Positions 9,792 to 20,001 of a stretch of DNA of 64,000 bases are shown in pieces (position 1 is the first letter of the stretch; the number at the start of each line of letters is the position of its first letter). A model generated the notes under the pieces. The model searched no databases and was not told where the DNA came from. It worked only from the letters and a program-made list of their open reading frames with translations. Origin of the DNA: Streptococcus oralis Uo5 (GTDB lineage: Bacteria > Bacillota > Bacilli > Lactobacillales > Streptococcaceae); NCBI RefSeq assembly GCF_000253155.1, contig NC_015291.1:1459001-1523000 (forward strand). The letters run 5' to 3'. A program made the translations under genes and the position numbers.

Positions 9792-11127
9792 GAGTCCACC
9801 TCACTCCATCCTTGGTGTCAAGGAGCTTAATTCCTTGAGCAGCCAATTGGTCACGGATTTGGTCTGCTGTCGCAAAGTCACGATTGGCACGCGCTTCTTG
9901 GCGCTTTTGGATCAAGGCTTCAATGTCTGCATCCAAAACTTCCTCAACAAAGACAATCCCAAAGACCTCTAACATAGCCGCAAGAGCTTCCTTAACACTT
10001 GCATCATAGTTGCCGGAGTTGATCCATTTTGCCATTTCAAAGACAACTGTGATACCATTTGCGGAGTTGAAATCCTCATCCATAGCGGCTACAAACTTAT
10101 CTTTAAAGTCCTGTAACTCTTGGGTATCCACGTTTCCTGTAAATGGTTGTTCGTAAGTGATCTTCAGATATTTGAGATTAGTCTCGGCGTCTCGCACTGC
10201 TTTTTCGGTAAAGTTGATTGGCTTGCGGTAATGCTGAGTGGCAAAGAAGAAACGAAGGACTTGGCCATCGATGGTTTTGAGGGCATCATGGACAGTGATA
10301 AAGTTGCCCAAGGACTTGGACATCTTGACATTGTCGATATTGACAAAGCCATTGTGTATCCAGTAGTTGGCAAAAGTCTTACCTGTTTTAGCTTCTGACT
10401 GGGCAATTTCATTGGTATGATGCGGAAACTCCAGATCGGCTCCACCACCGTGAATATCAATGGTATCTCCCAAAATCTCTGTCGACATGACCGAACACTC
10501 GATATGCCAGCCTGGACGACCAGGTCCCCAAGGACTGTCCCAAGAAATCTCGCCTGGTTTGGCAGTCTTCCAAAGGGCAAAGTCCACAGGATTTTCCTTA
10601 CGAGCCGTTTCTTCATCGGTACGACCTGAAGCACCCAGCTCCAAATCTTCCAAGGTTTTATTGGCTAACTTGGCATAGTTATGAGATTTTTCCACACGGA
10701 AGTAAACATCCCCTTGACTCTCGTAGGCAAAGCCTTTTTCAATCAAGTCTTCCACAAAACGGATAATGTCAGCCATAAACTCGACTACTCGTGGATGGCG
10801 AGTCGCAGGTTTTACGCCCAAGGCCGTCACATCCTCACGAAAGGCCGCGATGTACTTGTCCGCAACCTCCTGAGGTGTGATGCCTTCTTCCTTGGCGCGA
10901 TTGATAATCTTATCATCTACATCTGTAAAATTGGAAATATAATTGACCTCAAATCCCCGATACTCAAAGTAGCGACGAACAGTGTCAAAAGCTACTGTTG
11001 AGCGGGCATTGCCCACGTGAATATAGTTGTATACCGTAGGCCCACAGACATACATCTTAACCTTACCGTCCTCGATCGGGACAAATTCTCGCAAATCACG
11101 AGACATAGTGTCGTAAATTTTAATCAT
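9784..11127 (-). CDS. cysS: cysteinyl-tRNA synthetase
   Basis: Class I aminoacyl-tRNA synthetase charging tRNA-Cys. The HIGH-like motif is HVGNARS, the KMSKS motif is intact, and Cys and His residues of the zinc site are present (CGPTVY, ECSVM, GGADLEFPHH). I chose the ATG at 11127 because GGGAG lies eight bases upstream, giving 447 residues, a normal length; a GTG three codons upstream has no room for an SD. It follows the RibD-like gene closely and overlaps mrnC. Confidence 0.97.
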   Translation of the reverse strand: MIKIYDTMSRDLREFVPIEDGKVKMYVCGPTVYNYIHVGNARSTVAFDTVRRYFEYRGFEVNYISNFTDVDDKIINRAKEEGITPQEVADKYIAAFREDVTALGVKPATRHPRVVEFMADIIRFVEDLIEKGFAYESQGDVYFRVEKSHNYAKLANKTLEDLELGASGRTDEETARKENPVDFALWKTAKPGEISWDSPWGPGRPGWHIECSVMSTEILGDTIDIHGGGADLEFPHHTNEIAQSEAKTGKTFANYWIHNGFVNIDNVKMSKSLGNFITVHDALKTIDGQVLRFFFATQHYRKPINFTEKAVRDAETNLKYLKITYEQPFTGNVDTQELQDFKDKFVAAMDEDFNSANGITVVFEMAKWINSGNYDASVKEALAAMLEVFGIVFVEEVLDADIEALIQKRQEARANRDFATADQIRDQLAAQGIKLLDTKDGVRWTRD

Positions 11128-11144
11128 GCGGTCCACTCCCTTCT

Positions 11145-11666
11145 CTATTTCTGACTTTTTCGGCTGAAAACCATCTCTGCAAAAGGACCAAATTGTCTGA
11201 GGCTATCCAATTGGTAAAAGCGCTGCCCTTCCTCTTGGGTAAAGAGGGGAACCCCCTTTCCTAGGATAAGGGGCGCTATCTGAATAATGAGGTGGTCGAA
11301 AAGATCCGCATCCAAGAGCGGTCCTACCAAGGAATTACCACCAATCACAAAGACATTTTTTCCTTTGTCAATCTGATGAACAAAGTCCACCACATCCCCA
11401 GCTACTGGCTGGTAATTGCTGACAGGCAGGTGCCTATCATGCGTAAAGACATAGTTCTCCGTAGCTTGATAAAAACTTTCTACATCTTGCAAATCTTGGA
11501 TTTCCTCAAAGGTCCGCTTGCCCATGATGGTGATATCCATTTGCCTGTAAAAGTCATCATAGCCTGTATCCTCTACAGAACCAAGCTGATGCAGCCAGTC
11601 TATCCTGTGCTGGCTGTCTGCCAAGTAGCCATCCATGGTGATACAGCCGTAAAAATATACTGCCAT
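11145..11666 (-). CDS. dihydrofolate reductase-like (RibD C-terminal domain) protein
   Basis: A 173-residue NADPH-dependent reductase-like protein of the RibD_C/DHFR fold. Family features are the N-terminal strand MAVYFYGCITMDGYLAD, the ITIMGKRTFEEI loop and the nucleotide-binding FVIGGNSLVGPLL. Similar single-domain proteins are widespread in Firmicutes without a settled substrate. It lies between a nucleoside phosphorylase gene and cysS in a tight minus-strand cluster. It is not a full RibD, since the deaminase domain is absent. Confidence 0.82.
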   Translation of the reverse strand: MAVYFYGCITMDGYLADSQHRIDWLHQLGSVEDTGYDDFYRQMDITIMGKRTFEEIQDLQDVESFYQATENYVFTHDRHLPVSNYQPVAGDVVDFVHQIDKGKNVFVIGGNSLVGPLLDADLFDHLIIQIAPLILGKGVPLFTQEEGQRFYQLDSLRQFGPFAEMVFSRKSQK

Positions 11667-11674
11667 TCTTGTAG

Positions 11675-12439
11675 TTACCTTTCTAGTTCCTTTGCTATTG
11701 TCAAAGCGATAGTGAAAAAAGTCATGGCATCAGCTGTCCGCTCTTCATGGCGGGCATCCCAGGTTCGGTTATGATGATCCACATAGTCAGCTGTGTAGAA
11801 GAACTGATAGACTTTACTCTTGCGAAATTGACTCCAAGCCATGATAGCTGAAGCTTCCATGTCCACCACTTGAGCTCCAGCAGCCAAGCGACGTTTGACC
11901 TTATCAGGCGTTTCTCGATAAAAGGCATCAGTCGTCCAAGACTTGGTGCGGATATGCTCGATATTGTGCTTGTCAAAGATGGCTTCCAGCTCAATCAGCA
12001 GAGACTCGTCATAGGCGACTTCGTCACCCGGTGGGGCATAGTGATAGCTAGTTCCTTCATCTCGCAATGCAGCTGCAGGCAGGATAATTTTATCCGCCTC
12101 AATTGAGCGGTCCAAAACGCCACAGGAACCTAAAATGATGAAATTTTTGAAGCCTCTGGCCGCCAACTCCTCCAGCTGGCCGACTATCATGGGAGCCCCA
12201 ATTGGAGCCAACATAACTGCTAGCTTGCTAGGTCCTTGGCCATAAATATACCATGGATGATGGCCGTTTATGCTTTTCAAATAGCCTCCCGGATAGACAT
12301 CTTCTGACTCAATCAAACGTTTCAGAATTTCGCCATTAAAGGACAGAATGATGGTTTCGCATACCTCTCCCTTGTCATGGACTGGCTTTTCAGTTGGCTC
12401 AATAACTGCTGCTACATCTTCAAATTCCTCTAATAGCAT
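11675..12439 (-). CDS. nucleoside phosphorylase family protein
   Basis: Member of the PNP/UDP phosphorylase family, 254 residues. The phosphate- and nucleoside-binding regions are visible: APIGAPMIVGQLEEL, ILGSCGVLD, the VVDMEASAIMAW segment with the conserved Met-Glu that binds ribose, and a C-terminal Asp-containing stretch (YTADYVD). This predicts phosphorolysis of a purine or pyrimidine nucleoside. The substrate cannot be told from the sequence; similarity seems closest to uridine phosphorylase-like proteins. Confidence 0.85.
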   Translation of the reverse strand: MLLEEFEDVAAVIEPTEKPVHDKGEVCETIILSFNGEILKRLIESEDVYPGGYLKSINGHHPWYIYGQGPSKLAVMLAPIGAPMIVGQLEELAARGFKNFIILGSCGVLDRSIEADKIILPAAALRDEGTSYHYAPPGDEVAYDESLLIELEAIFDKHNIEHIRTKSWTTDAFYRETPDKVKRRLAAGAQVVDMEASAIMAWSQFRKSKVYQFFYTADYVDHHNRTWDARHEERTADAMTFFTIALTIAKELER

Positions 12440-12452
12440 AACTTCTCTTTCT

Positions 12453-12653
12453 TTAAGGCTCCAGCAAATCCGCCTTCATTTTATTTAGACGGCGCAGTTT
12501 GGTCTCATCTTTTTTGGCTTCACTGATATAATGAGCCCATTCACGCTGGTGGCTAGGTGGCAGTTTAATAAAGCGCTCCTTAGCAAGACCATCCAAGCGT
12601 TCTTGCAACTCAAGAACTGCCTGGTTCAAAATTGCATCTGATAAATCTGACAT
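12453..12653 (-). CDS. YdeI/OmdA-type short protein
   Basis: A 66-residue protein whose second half (LPPSHQREWAHYISEAKK followed by KLRRLNKM) matches the C-terminal signature of the YdeI/OmpD-associated family. A perfect AGGAGG precedes its ATG. The full-length family has an extra N-terminal domain, so this is the short form. Its role is unknown. It is embedded between cysE and the phosphorylase gene. Confidence 0.75.
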   Translation of the reverse strand: MSDLSDAILNQAVLELQERLDGLAKERFIKLPPSHQREWAHYISEAKKDETKLRRLNKMKADLLEP

Positions 12654-12702
12654 AGTTCTTACCTCCTGTCATACTTCACCTCGATAACTTTGCTACCCTA
12701 TC

Positions 12703-13320
12703 CTACAGACTTGATGAATGGTGACTGGCTTCTCTAGCATGCTCGAGTTTATTGACGTAGTACTCTCGTTTTTCTTCGACTTCGTGGATCGTTGGTTCAT
12801 CCTTCTGTCCATGAACTCGGACGATCTTAGCCGGAATACCGACAACCGTCACATCACTAGGTACGTCTGCCACGACTACTGCAGCAGCACCGACTTTGGC
12901 ATTTTCACCGATTTCTACCGGTCCGATGACTTGGGCATGGGCTGATATGAGAGCTCCTTTACGCACAGTCGGATGGCGTTTGCCAACATCCTTCCCTGTC
13001 CCACCAAGTGTTACTCCGTGATAGAGAAGAACGCCTTTTTCAACAATCGCCGTCTCTCCAATCACCAGACCTGAACCATGGTCGATAAAAACACCTGAGT
13101 CAATCTGGGCACCCGGATGAATCTCGATTTGGGTCCAAAAACGCCAAAACTGACTGTGCATCCGAGCTAGGAGTTTGAAGCCGTGCTTCCATAGAAAATG
13201 CGAGAGACGGTGGGCAGCTAAGGCCTTGACACCTGGATAAGTCAGCAAAACTTCCAAACTGTTGCGTGCCGCTGGATCATTTTCTTTTACAATATCAATG
13301 GTTTCGCGCCACCATCCCAT
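12703..13320 (-). CDS. cysE: serine O-acetyltransferase
   Basis: Makes O-acetylserine from serine and acetyl-CoA, the first step of cysteine synthesis. An N-terminal helical region is followed by a left-handed beta-helix of hexapeptide repeats (IHPGAQIDSG, VGAAAVVVADV), with the catalytic His of the DHGSGLVIGET motif. At 205 residues it is the short Gram-positive form. It is 15 bases downstream of pnp and not far from cysS, so cysteine supply and use lie together. Confidence 0.95.
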   Translation of the reverse strand: MGWWRETIDIVKENDPAARNSLEVLLTYPGVKALAAHRLSHFLWKHGFKLLARMHSQFWRFWTQIEIHPGAQIDSGVFIDHGSGLVIGETAIVEKGVLLYHGVTLGGTGKDVGKRHPTVRKGALISAHAQVIGPVEIGENAKVGAAAVVVADVPSDVTVVGIPAKIVRVHGQKDEPTIHEVEEKREYYVNKLEHAREASHHSSSL

Positions 13321-13335
13321 ACATTTCTCCTTTTC

Positions 13336-15549
13336 TTATTCTGAATCTTTTGGTGTTTCTGTAAATTCTTTCTTCGGTTTGTGGTCCTTGTGATGACGTG
13401 GACGGTGAGGTCTCTCAGACTTTTCACCTTTTTCATCATGCTCAGGTTTTGGAGGACGAGGAAGAAGAGCTTTCATAGAGGCATCGATACGGCCTTTTTC
13501 ATCAATCTTGATAACCTTAACATCGACTTCATCACCGATAGCTACCAAGTCCTCGACACGGTTGGTACGAGTCCAAGCCATTTCAGAAATGTGCACAAGT
13601 GCATCTGTCTTATCAAAGAGGTTGACAAAGGCACCAAATTTCTCGATACGAACAACCTTGGCATGGTAAACTTCATCCACTTTGGCTTCACGAACCAAGC
13701 CAGCAATAATTTCTTTGGTACGGTTAATGGCATCTTGGTCGCTAGAGTAGATAGAAACATTACCTTCTTCGTCGATATCGATTTTAACGCCTGTTTCAGC
13801 GATAATCTTATCGATGGTTTCTCCACCTTTACCGATGACAATCTTAATCTTGTCCACATCAATCTTGATGGTATCAATTTTCGGTGCAGTTGGAGCCAAT
13901 TCTGGACGAACTTCTGGAATCGTTGCTTCAATCACATCAAGGATTTCAAAACGCGCTTTCTTGGCTTGAGCAAGAGCCTCAGTCAAGATTTCTGCAGTAA
14001 TCCCTTGGATCTTGATATCCATTTGAAGGGCTGTAATCCCGTCACGAGTACCGGCAACTTTAAAGTCCATATCACCGAAGTGGTCTTCCAATCCTTGGAT
14101 ATCTGTCAATACTGTGTAGTTGTTTCCGTCGGAGATGAGACCCATGGCAATACCAGCTACCGGCGCCTTGATTGGCACACCACCAGCCATAAGGGCAAGA
14201 GTTCCCGCACAGATAGAAGCTTGAGATGAAGAACCATTTGATTCCAAAACCTCAGCTACCAAGCGGATCGCATACGGGAATTCTTCCAAACTTGGCAAGA
14301 CTTGAGCAAGAGCACGCTCACCGAGAGCACCGTGACCAATTTCACGACGACCTGGTGCACCATAACGACCTGTTTCCCCTACAGAGTATTGTGGGAAGTT
14401 ATAGTGGTGCATAAAGCGTTTCTTGTACTCTGGATCCAAACCATCGATGATTTGCGTTTCTCCCATCGGAGCCAAGGTCAAAACTGAAAGAGCCTGAGTT
14501 TGTCCACGAGTGAAGAGACCGGAACCATGCACACGAGGAAGGAAGTCAACAACCGCATCCAAAGGACGGATTTCATCGACCTTACGACCGTCAGGACGAA
14601 CCTTGTCTTCTGTGATCAAACGGCGCACTTCAGCATGTTCCATTTGTTCCAAGATTTCAGCTACATCACGCATGATACGGTCAAATTCTTCGTGGTCTGC
14701 ATACTTTTCTTCGTAAACTGCTGTGACTTGGTCTTTCACTGCTTGAGTTGCAGATTCACGAGCCAATTTTTCTTCTACTTGAACCGCTTTTTGAAGGTCA
14801 CTGTTGTAAGCTTCGGTGATTTCAGCTTGTAATTCAGCATCCACATGAAGCAATTCCACTTCTGCTTTTTCCTTACCAACTGCGGCAACGATTTCTTCTT
14901 GGAAGGCAATCAATTCTTTAACGGCTTCATGTCCTTTTAGAAGGGCTTCCAACATGATTTCTTCTGACAATTCTTTGGCACCAGACTCAACCATGTTGAT
15001 AGCATGCTTGGTCCCAGCTACTGTCAATTCAAGAAGCGAACGCTCTGCTTGTTCTTGACTTGGGTTGATGATGATTTGACCATCTACATAGCCCACTTGT
15101 ACCCCAGCGATTGGTCCGTCAAATGGAATATCTGAGATAGAAAGTGCCAAGGATGAACCAAACATAGCTGCCATTGGTGCAGAGGCATTTTCATCATAAG
15201 AAAGGACCGTGTTGATCACTTGCACTTCATTACGAAAACCTTCCGCAAACATAGGGCGGATTGGACGGTCAATCAAACGCGCTGTCAAAGTCGCATCAGT
15301 TGAAGGACGTCCTTCACGCTTCATAAAGCCACCAGGAAACTTCCCAGCCGCATACATTTTTTCTTCGTAGTTGACCTGGAGAGGGAAGAAATCCCCAGTT
15401 GCCATCTTCTTAGACATAACGGCAGCAGTCAAGACAGTTGACTCACCGTAACGCACGACAACAGAGCCATTTGCTTGCTTAGCAACCTGACCAGTCTCTA
15501 CAACCAACTCACGACCCGCAAAAGTCGTTTGAAACACTTGTTTTGTCAT
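13336..15549 (-). CDS. pnp: polyribonucleotide nucleotidyltransferase (PNPase)
   Basis: 3'-5' phosphorolytic exoribonuclease of the RNA degradosome. Two RNase PH-like domains are followed by a KH domain ([10 protein letters not shown]) and an S1 domain ([18 protein letters not shown]), then a charged tail rich in Lys, His and Pro. I start at the ATG at 15549, preceded by AAAGGGGA, giving 737 residues with the typical [17 protein letters not shown] beginning. The 54-residue upstream extension of the frame runs into repeat-like DNA and has no SD. Confidence 0.97.
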   Translation of the reverse strand: MTKQVFQTTFAGRELVVETGQVAKQANGSVVVRYGESTVLTAAVMSKKMATGDFFPLQVNYEEKMYAAGKFPGGFMKREGRPSTDATLTARLIDRPIRPMFAEGFRNEVQVINTVLSYDENASAPMAAMFGSSLALSISDIPFDGPIAGVQVGYVDGQIIINPSQEQAERSLLELTVAGTKHAINMVESGAKELSEEIMLEALLKGHEAVKELIAFQEEIVAAVGKEKAEVELLHVDAELQAEITEAYNSDLQKAVQVEEKLARESATQAVKDQVTAVYEEKYADHEEFDRIMRDVAEILEQMEHAEVRRLITEDKVRPDGRKVDEIRPLDAVVDFLPRVHGSGLFTRGQTQALSVLTLAPMGETQIIDGLDPEYKKRFMHHYNFPQYSVGETGRYGAPGRREIGHGALGERALAQVLPSLEEFPYAIRLVAEVLESNGSSSQASICAGTLALMAGGVPIKAPVAGIAMGLISDGNNYTVLTDIQGLEDHFGDMDFKVAGTRDGITALQMDIKIQGITAEILTEALAQAKKARFEILDVIEATIPEVRPELAPTAPKIDTIKIDVDKIKIVIGKGGETIDKIIAETGVKIDIDEEGNVSIYSSDQDAINRTKEIIAGLVREAKVDEVYHAKVVRIEKFGAFVNLFDKTDALVHISEMAWTRTNRVEDLVAIGDEVDVKVIKIDEKGRIDASMKALLPRPPKPEHDEKGEKSERPHRPRHHKDHKPKKEFTETPKDSE

Positions 15550-15573
15550 TTTAATCCCCTTTGGATTGATGAA

Positions 15574-15579
15574 ATTATA
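15574..15579 (-). promoter_or_regulatory. candidate -10 of pnp
   Basis: TATAAT on the minus strand 24 bases before the pnp start, implying a short leader. A TTGATC lies 15 bases upstream of it, a tight but possible -35. Confidence 0.45.
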
Positions 15580-15613
15580 CGCCTTGCCTACAAAGATCAA
15601 GATATTTTGGACG

Positions 15614-15673
15614 GTTCGGCTTGCCGAACATTTCTGTAGAAAAATAGGAAGGTGACGCCGCACTCGATGAGTG
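15614..15673. repeat. two perfect hairpins upstream of pnp
   Basis: GTTCGGC TT GCCGAAC (15614-15629) and CACTC GAT GAGTG (15661-15673) are perfect dyads just upstream of the candidate pnp promoter. Neither is followed by a T run long enough for a terminator. They may be repeat debris or an operator. Confidence 0.5.
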
Positions 15674-15733
15674 CTAGGAAGCTTATCTTTTTTCCTAAGA
15701 AATGAGACCAAAATTCAATTAAGTAGTTTTTTT

Positions 15734-15896
15734 GATATTTCACTGGAATAGTGCGGACGGAAGGTAAAATTATCCAGTGGATGATTTTAGAAATCCAGGG
15801 AATTTCATCCCTTATTTTTTAGCCTGAAGTCTAAAAAATTCCGTCCTAGAAAATAACAGAGTTATTCTCTAGGATACCACTATAGCGTGAAATATC
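15734..15896 (+). repeat. structured intergenic repeat, copy 1
   Basis: About 163 bp bounded by GATATTTCAC and GTGAAATATC, with ATAGTG/CACTAT nested inside. It contains a hairpin with conserved loop CCTGAAGT and stem TTTTTTAG/CTAAAAAA (15815-15838), then CCGTCC and a second hairpin CCTAGA...TCTAGG (15845-15873). The layout matches the copies at 25108 (minus) and 52130. The rest of the 658-base gap between metF and pnp is AT-rich and holds the metF terminator. Confidence 0.75.
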
Positions 15897-16073
15897 TTTT
15901 AAATACTCACTCCGTTCGTGTTTTTTGAGACACCTATTATCATATTTTGTTTAAAAAATAATCCACTTTAAACAAATTTCTACAATCTAAATACCCTCAT
16001 CTTTGTATCAAGTACGTACAGAGTCTATTTTATCATATTTTTCTTAAAAAGTGCGGGCTTTTCTATTAAAAAG

Positions 16074-16104
16074 GAACCATTCCCCCATGAAAAGAGGAAT
16101 GGTT
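16074..16104 (-). terminator. terminator downstream of metF
   Basis: On the minus strand AACCATTCC pairs with GGAATGGTT around a 12-base loop, then CCTTTTT. It lies about 100 bases past the metF stop; between them is a short open stretch ending AVAKAKEFAK that looks like the tail of a lost gene. Confidence 0.7.
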
Positions 16105-16207
16105 TGTTGTTTATTTTATTTAGCAAATTCTTTGGCTTTCGCAACTGCCATTTTTCATTTAAAAGCATGTAAATGACAAGCTGCCGTCTCAGTGGTTAAA
16201 GAATCGA

Positions 16208-17074
16208 TTACCCTAAAGACTGATGATTAAACAAGGCATGGGTTGCTTGGTGAATGTATTTTGCTGTTTCAGCATTGTTCATGGTGTAGAGATGCACACC
16301 TGCGACATCCTGTGTGACTAAGTCCACGATCTGATCCACTGCGTAGGCAAGTCCTGCTGCTCTGAGTGACTCAGGGTCATGCTCATACTTGTCTAAGATG
16401 GCCTTGAATTTTCGTGGAAGGTGGATATTCTCACACGTTTTCAAGAGACGAAGCGCTTGATTACGGTTCAGAATGGGCATGATACCCGCATGAATAGGAA
16501 CATCAATCCCTGCCAAGGTACACTTGTCTTGAAAATCATAGAAACGCTCATTGTCAAAGAAAAGTTGCGTTACAAGACTTGAACAGCCTGCATCCACTTT
16601 CTTCTTGAGATTTTGAATATCTGAGATTTGATTTGGAGAATCTGGATGCCCCTCTGGGTAGCAAGCGCCAACAATATCAAAGTGAGGAGCTTGTTCCTTG
16701 ATGAACTCGATCAAGTCCGTTGCGTAGCGGAAATCCTTTTGTGGTTCCACATCAGGGATAATATCTCCACGCAAGGCCAAGATTTTCTGTACCCCAACCT
16801 TATCCAAGTCTGCAATGGTTTCAGCAACCTTTTCCTTGGTCAGATAGATAGCTGGCAAGTGGGCAATGGTTGGAATCGCCAAGTCATTCTGGATAAAGTC
16901 AGCCAAACGAACCGTTGTTTCCTTGATATTAAATTTATTATTGCTGGCGGTCACACTGATAAAATGCGGTGTCAGCTCCCGCATATCCTGCAAGGCTGAA
17001 ATAATATTATCATTACCCACAGCTGGGTTTGGAGGGAACACTTCAAATGAAAGTGACGGCGTTTGGCGTGACAT
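16208..17074 (-). CDS. metF: 5,10-methylenetetrahydrofolate reductase
   Basis: Reduces methylene-THF to 5-methyl-THF, the methyl donor for MetE. The 288-residue TIM barrel shows the N-terminal SFEVFPPNP with the catalytic Glu, the FAD-binding region around LRGD and the CYPEGHPDSPN loop. I start at the ATG at 17074, where AAGGA is eight bases upstream; the ATG two codons earlier is too close to the SD. It is 70 bases downstream of metE and shares its methionine-repressed unit. Confidence 0.95.
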   Translation of the reverse strand: MSRQTPSLSFEVFPPNPAVGNDNIISALQDMRELTPHFISVTASNNKFNIKETTVRLADFIQNDLAIPTIAHLPAIYLTKEKVAETIADLDKVGVQKILALRGDIIPDVEPQKDFRYATDLIEFIKEQAPHFDIVGACYPEGHPDSPNQISDIQNLKKKVDAGCSSLVTQLFFDNERFYDFQDKCTLAGIDVPIHAGIMPILNRNQALRLLKTCENIHLPRKFKAILDKYEHDPESLRAAGLAYAVDQIVDLVTQDVAGVHLYTMNNAETAKYIHQATHALFNHQSLG

Positions 17075-17144
17075 AGTCATTATCCTTTTCTAGTTTTCTA
17101 GTTGATTTCTTACTGATCAACCATGTATGGAGAAATGTCTTTTC

Positions 17145-19394
17145 TTACAATTTCTCACGCGCAGCTTTGGCTGCTTCGACAAGGCGGATCAAGCTTTCTT
17201 TTGTTTCTGGAATACCACGTGTTTTCAAACCACAGTCAGGGTTAATCCAAACTTTCTTGCTTGGAACTTTAGCAAGAATAGCATCGATTGTGTGGTCGAT
17301 TTCGCCTTCATTTGGCACACGAGGTGAGTGGATATCGTAAACCCCAGGTCCCACTTCTGTTTGGAAGTTTTTCGCTTTGAGTTCGTCCAAGATTTCAAGG
17401 TTTGAACGGCTTGCTTCAAAGGAAATAACGTCCGCATCCATGTTGTCGATAGCTGGGATGATATCTGTAAATTCTGAGTAACACATGTGGGTGTGGATTT
17501 GAGTATCTGGTGCAACTGTAGAGTGTACCAAGCGGAAGGCTGGAATAGCCCAGTCAAGGTAGTCTTCGTACCAGTCGCTACGACGGAGTGGCAATTTCTC
17601 ACGAAGAGCAGCCTCATCGATTTGGATAATCTTCACGCCTGCAGCTTCAAGGTCAAGAACTTCATCCTTAATAGCAAGAGCGATTTGAAGAGTAGAATCC
17701 TTGATAGAGATGTCTTCACGTGGGAATGACCAGTTGAGGATGGTAACCGGTCCAGTTAACATACCTTTAACAGGTTTGTCAGTACGGCTTTGTGCGTAGC
17801 TAGACCATTTGACAGTGATTGGGTTGAGACGAGTCACATCACCCCAGATGATTGGTGGTTTCACCCCACGCATACCGTATGATTGTACCCAACCATTCTT
17901 AGAGAAGAGGTAACCTGACAAGTTTTGACCGAAGTACTCAACCATGTCGTTACGCTCGAACTCACCGTGTACAAGCACGTCAAATCCAACTTCTTCTTGC
18001 CATTTGATCCATTCGTCGATGGTTTCAGCAAGGAAGGCATCGTATTCTTCTTGTGATAATTCACCCTTACGGAAGGCCAAACGTTTAGCACGGACTTCTT
18101 TTGTTTGAGGGAATGAACCGATGGTTGTTGTTGGAAGAGCTGGAAGTTTAAAGGCTTCTTCTTGGATAGCTTCACGCTCTGAAAAGGCTGGCAAACGAGT
18201 GTAGTCAGCGTCTGTCAATCCAGCGATGCGCGCACGAAGTTCCGCATTTTCACCAACACGTTCAGTCGCAAAGAGTTCTTTGTTAGCAGCAAGAGCCTCT
18301 GCGCCTTGACCATTGCGGATAGCATCCAAATCACGAATCTCATCCAATTTTTCAACTGCAAAAGCAAAGTGGTTCAAGATAGCTGGTTCAAATTCTTCGT
18401 TAGCAGTTGTAAATGGCACATGAAGAAGTGAGCATGAACTTGTCAAAACAATGTTTTCAGCTGGGATTTGCTCAAGAACAGCCAAGCTCTTTTCGTAGTT
18501 GTTGCGCCAGATGTTCTTACCATTGACGATACCTGCATAGAGAGTCTTGTCAGCTGGGAAACCACTTTTAACGAGTTCAAGAGTTTTCTTACCTTCAACG
18601 AAGTCAAGACCAATGGCATCTACTGGCAAGTTCACAAGGTCAGCGTAAATGTCACGAACGTCTCCGAAGTAAGTTTGAAGCAAGACTTCAAGACCTTTTT
18701 TGTCAGCCAAGAGTTTGTTGTAGAGGTTCAAGAAAAGAGCCTTTTCTTCAGCTGTCAAGTCTTTGACAAGAGCTGCTTCGTCCAATTGGATACGAGTCGC
18801 ACCAAGCTCCGCCAATTTAGCAAAAACTTCTTGGTAAGCAGCTACTAAGCTATCTACGAAGTCTTCTGCTTTCACACCGTCTTCAAAGTCTGACAATTGA
18901 AGGAAAGTGAACGGACCTACAAGGACTGGACGAGTGTTGAGACCAAGTTCTTTTGCTTCTTGGAACTCATCAAAAATCTTGTGACCAGCCAATTTAACTT
19001 GAGTGTCTTTTTCAAATTTAGGAACGATGTAGTGGTAGTTGGTGTTGAACCATTTCTTCATCGGAAGGGCACGAACATCCCCTTTTTCTCCTTGGTAACC
19101 ACGACCCAAAGCAAAGTAACGCTCAAGATCAGATAATTCTAAGTTTTGTACTGATGCAGGAACTACGTTGAAAAGGAAAGCAGCATCAAGGAAGTTGTCA
19201 TAGTGAGAAAAGTCATTTGATGGAATTTCAGTGATGCCTTTTTCTTTGACGATGTTCCAGTGTTTTGCACGCAAGTCTTTTGCTGCTGCAAGGAGTTCTT
19301 CTTCTGAGATTTCTTTTCTAAAATATTTTTCAGTTGTAAATTTTAATTCGCGGAATTCACCCAAACGAGGGAAACCGATGATCGTAGTTGACAT
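17145..19394 (-). CDS. metE: cobalamin-independent methionine synthase
   Basis: Transfers the methyl group of 5-methyl-THF-(Glu)n to homocysteine to make methionine. The 749 residues form two barrels; the C-terminal one carries the zinc ligands in HMCYSEF, the Glu of SFEASRS and the Cys of [11 protein letters not shown]-terminal [11 protein letters not shown] binds folate. GGAGGACAC precedes the ATG. A MET-box lies about 80 bases upstream, so transcription is expected to be controlled by the methionine regulator MtaR/MetR together with metF. Confidence 0.97.
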   Translation of the reverse strand: MSTTIIGFPRLGEFRELKFTTEKYFRKEISEEELLAAAKDLRAKHWNIVKEKGITEIPSNDFSHYDNFLDAAFLFNVVPASVQNLELSDLERYFALGRGYQGEKGDVRALPMKKWFNTNYHYIVPKFEKDTQVKLAGHKIFDEFQEAKELGLNTRPVLVGPFTFLQLSDFEDGVKAEDFVDSLVAAYQEVFAKLAELGATRIQLDEAALVKDLTAEEKALFLNLYNKLLADKKGLEVLLQTYFGDVRDIYADLVNLPVDAIGLDFVEGKKTLELVKSGFPADKTLYAGIVNGKNIWRNNYEKSLAVLEQIPAENIVLTSSCSLLHVPFTTANEEFEPAILNHFAFAVEKLDEIRDLDAIRNGQGAEALAANKELFATERVGENAELRARIAGLTDADYTRLPAFSEREAIQEEAFKLPALPTTTIGSFPQTKEVRAKRLAFRKGELSQEEYDAFLAETIDEWIKWQEEVGFDVLVHGEFERNDMVEYFGQNLSGYLFSKNGWVQSYGMRGVKPPIIWGDVTRLNPITVKWSSYAQSRTDKPVKGMLTGPVTILNWSFPREDISIKDSTLQIALAIKDEVLDLEAAGVKIIQIDEAALREKLPLRRSDWYEDYLDWAIPAFRLVHSTVAPDTQIHTHMCYSEFTDIIPAIDNMDADVISFEASRSNLEILDELKAKNFQTEVGPGVYDIHSPRVPNEGEIDHTIDAILAKVPSKKVWINPDCGLKTRGIPETKESLIRLVEAAKAAREKL

Positions 19395-19474
19395 GATGTG
19401 TCCTCCAAAATTTGTTGTTGAAACTATCTTAACAGAAAAGAAACTGTCTGTATAATTGTAAATAATTAGGCTTT

Positions 19475-19495
19475 GATATAGTTTGAAACTATATC
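19475..19495. promoter_or_regulatory. MET-box upstream of metE-metF
   Basis: A perfect 21-base palindrome containing TATAGTTTGAAACTATA, the published MET-box of streptococcal methionine genes bound by the LysR-type regulator MtaR (MetR). It lies about 80 bases upstream of the metE start codon. Confidence 0.85.
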
Positions 19496-19507
19496 ACTCT
19501 TTTGATC

Positions 19508-19540
19508 AAAAGAAAAAGACTTGAGACCAGTGTCTCAAAT
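19508..19540 (-). terminator. terminator after the TIGR02328/DUF1722 gene pair
   Basis: TTGAGAC CAGT GTCTCAA is a perfect hairpin (19521-19538). On the minus strand it runs into GTCTTTTTCTTTT, so it would end the transcript of the genes to its right. Confidence 0.7.
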
Positions 19541-19638
19541 CCTTTGTATAGCTTGTTTTGTGGCTGTATTTTAGTTAGAATACTAAAACGTGTTATTAAT
19601 AATTCTTATAAGTGACTATGGCTTGTTATTAGAAAAGA

Positions 19639-20001
19639 CTATAGGTCTATCCCCTTGTCTCGGAGATTATCTAAGCACTCCTCATAGTATCCTGTATCAT
19701 GCTCACTATAGATGGGACTGGTTAGCTTCTCCTCGGGTAAGTCTTGATAAGGAGGGCAGGTCTTGCCACGGTAGTTCTTATCCAGCCACTCTGGACTGAC
19801 ATTGTAGCCACGGTCAGCCATCTCCTCCATGATCAAGTCATGATAGGCATAGAGACGATAGGGCGAGTGAGTAAAGACATAGTCCACCGTCGCATGCTTT
19901 CTGCCCCAGCCATTGCCACGTAGGGCGCAGCACTCTCGATGTTGCCCCAAAAGTTGAGGACGAGGAAGTTGCGAAATCAAAGCCTCATGCCAAAGTCTCA
20001 T
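19639..20001 (-). CDS. pyrimidine-dimer glycosylase/endonuclease V-like protein (TIGR02328)
   Basis: A 120-residue protein with the beginning MRLWHEALISQLPRPQLLGQ and the GRKHATVDYVFTH segment of the family related to T4 endonuclease V (Pyr_excise). T4 endonuclease V cuts DNA at UV-induced pyrimidine dimers. Activity here is inferred; most members of this short bacterial family are untested. It overlaps the upstream DUF1722 gene by 17 bases, so the two are coupled. A terminator follows. Confidence 0.7.
   Translation of the reverse strand: MRLWHEALISQLPRPQLLGQHRECCALRGNGWGRKHATVDYVFTHSPYRLYAYHDLIMEEMADRGYNVSPEWLDKNYRGKTCPPYQDLPEEKLTSPIYSEHDTGYYEECLDNLRDKGIDL

Noticed and set aside
13381-14229. 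282-codon open frame on the plus strand
   Set aside because: Lies antisense within pnp, whose protein is complete and conserved; no SD and unlikely composition.
15550-15711. N-terminal extension of pnp
   Set aside because: Runs through hairpin-rich DNA, lacks an SD, and the family starts at MTKQVFQ.
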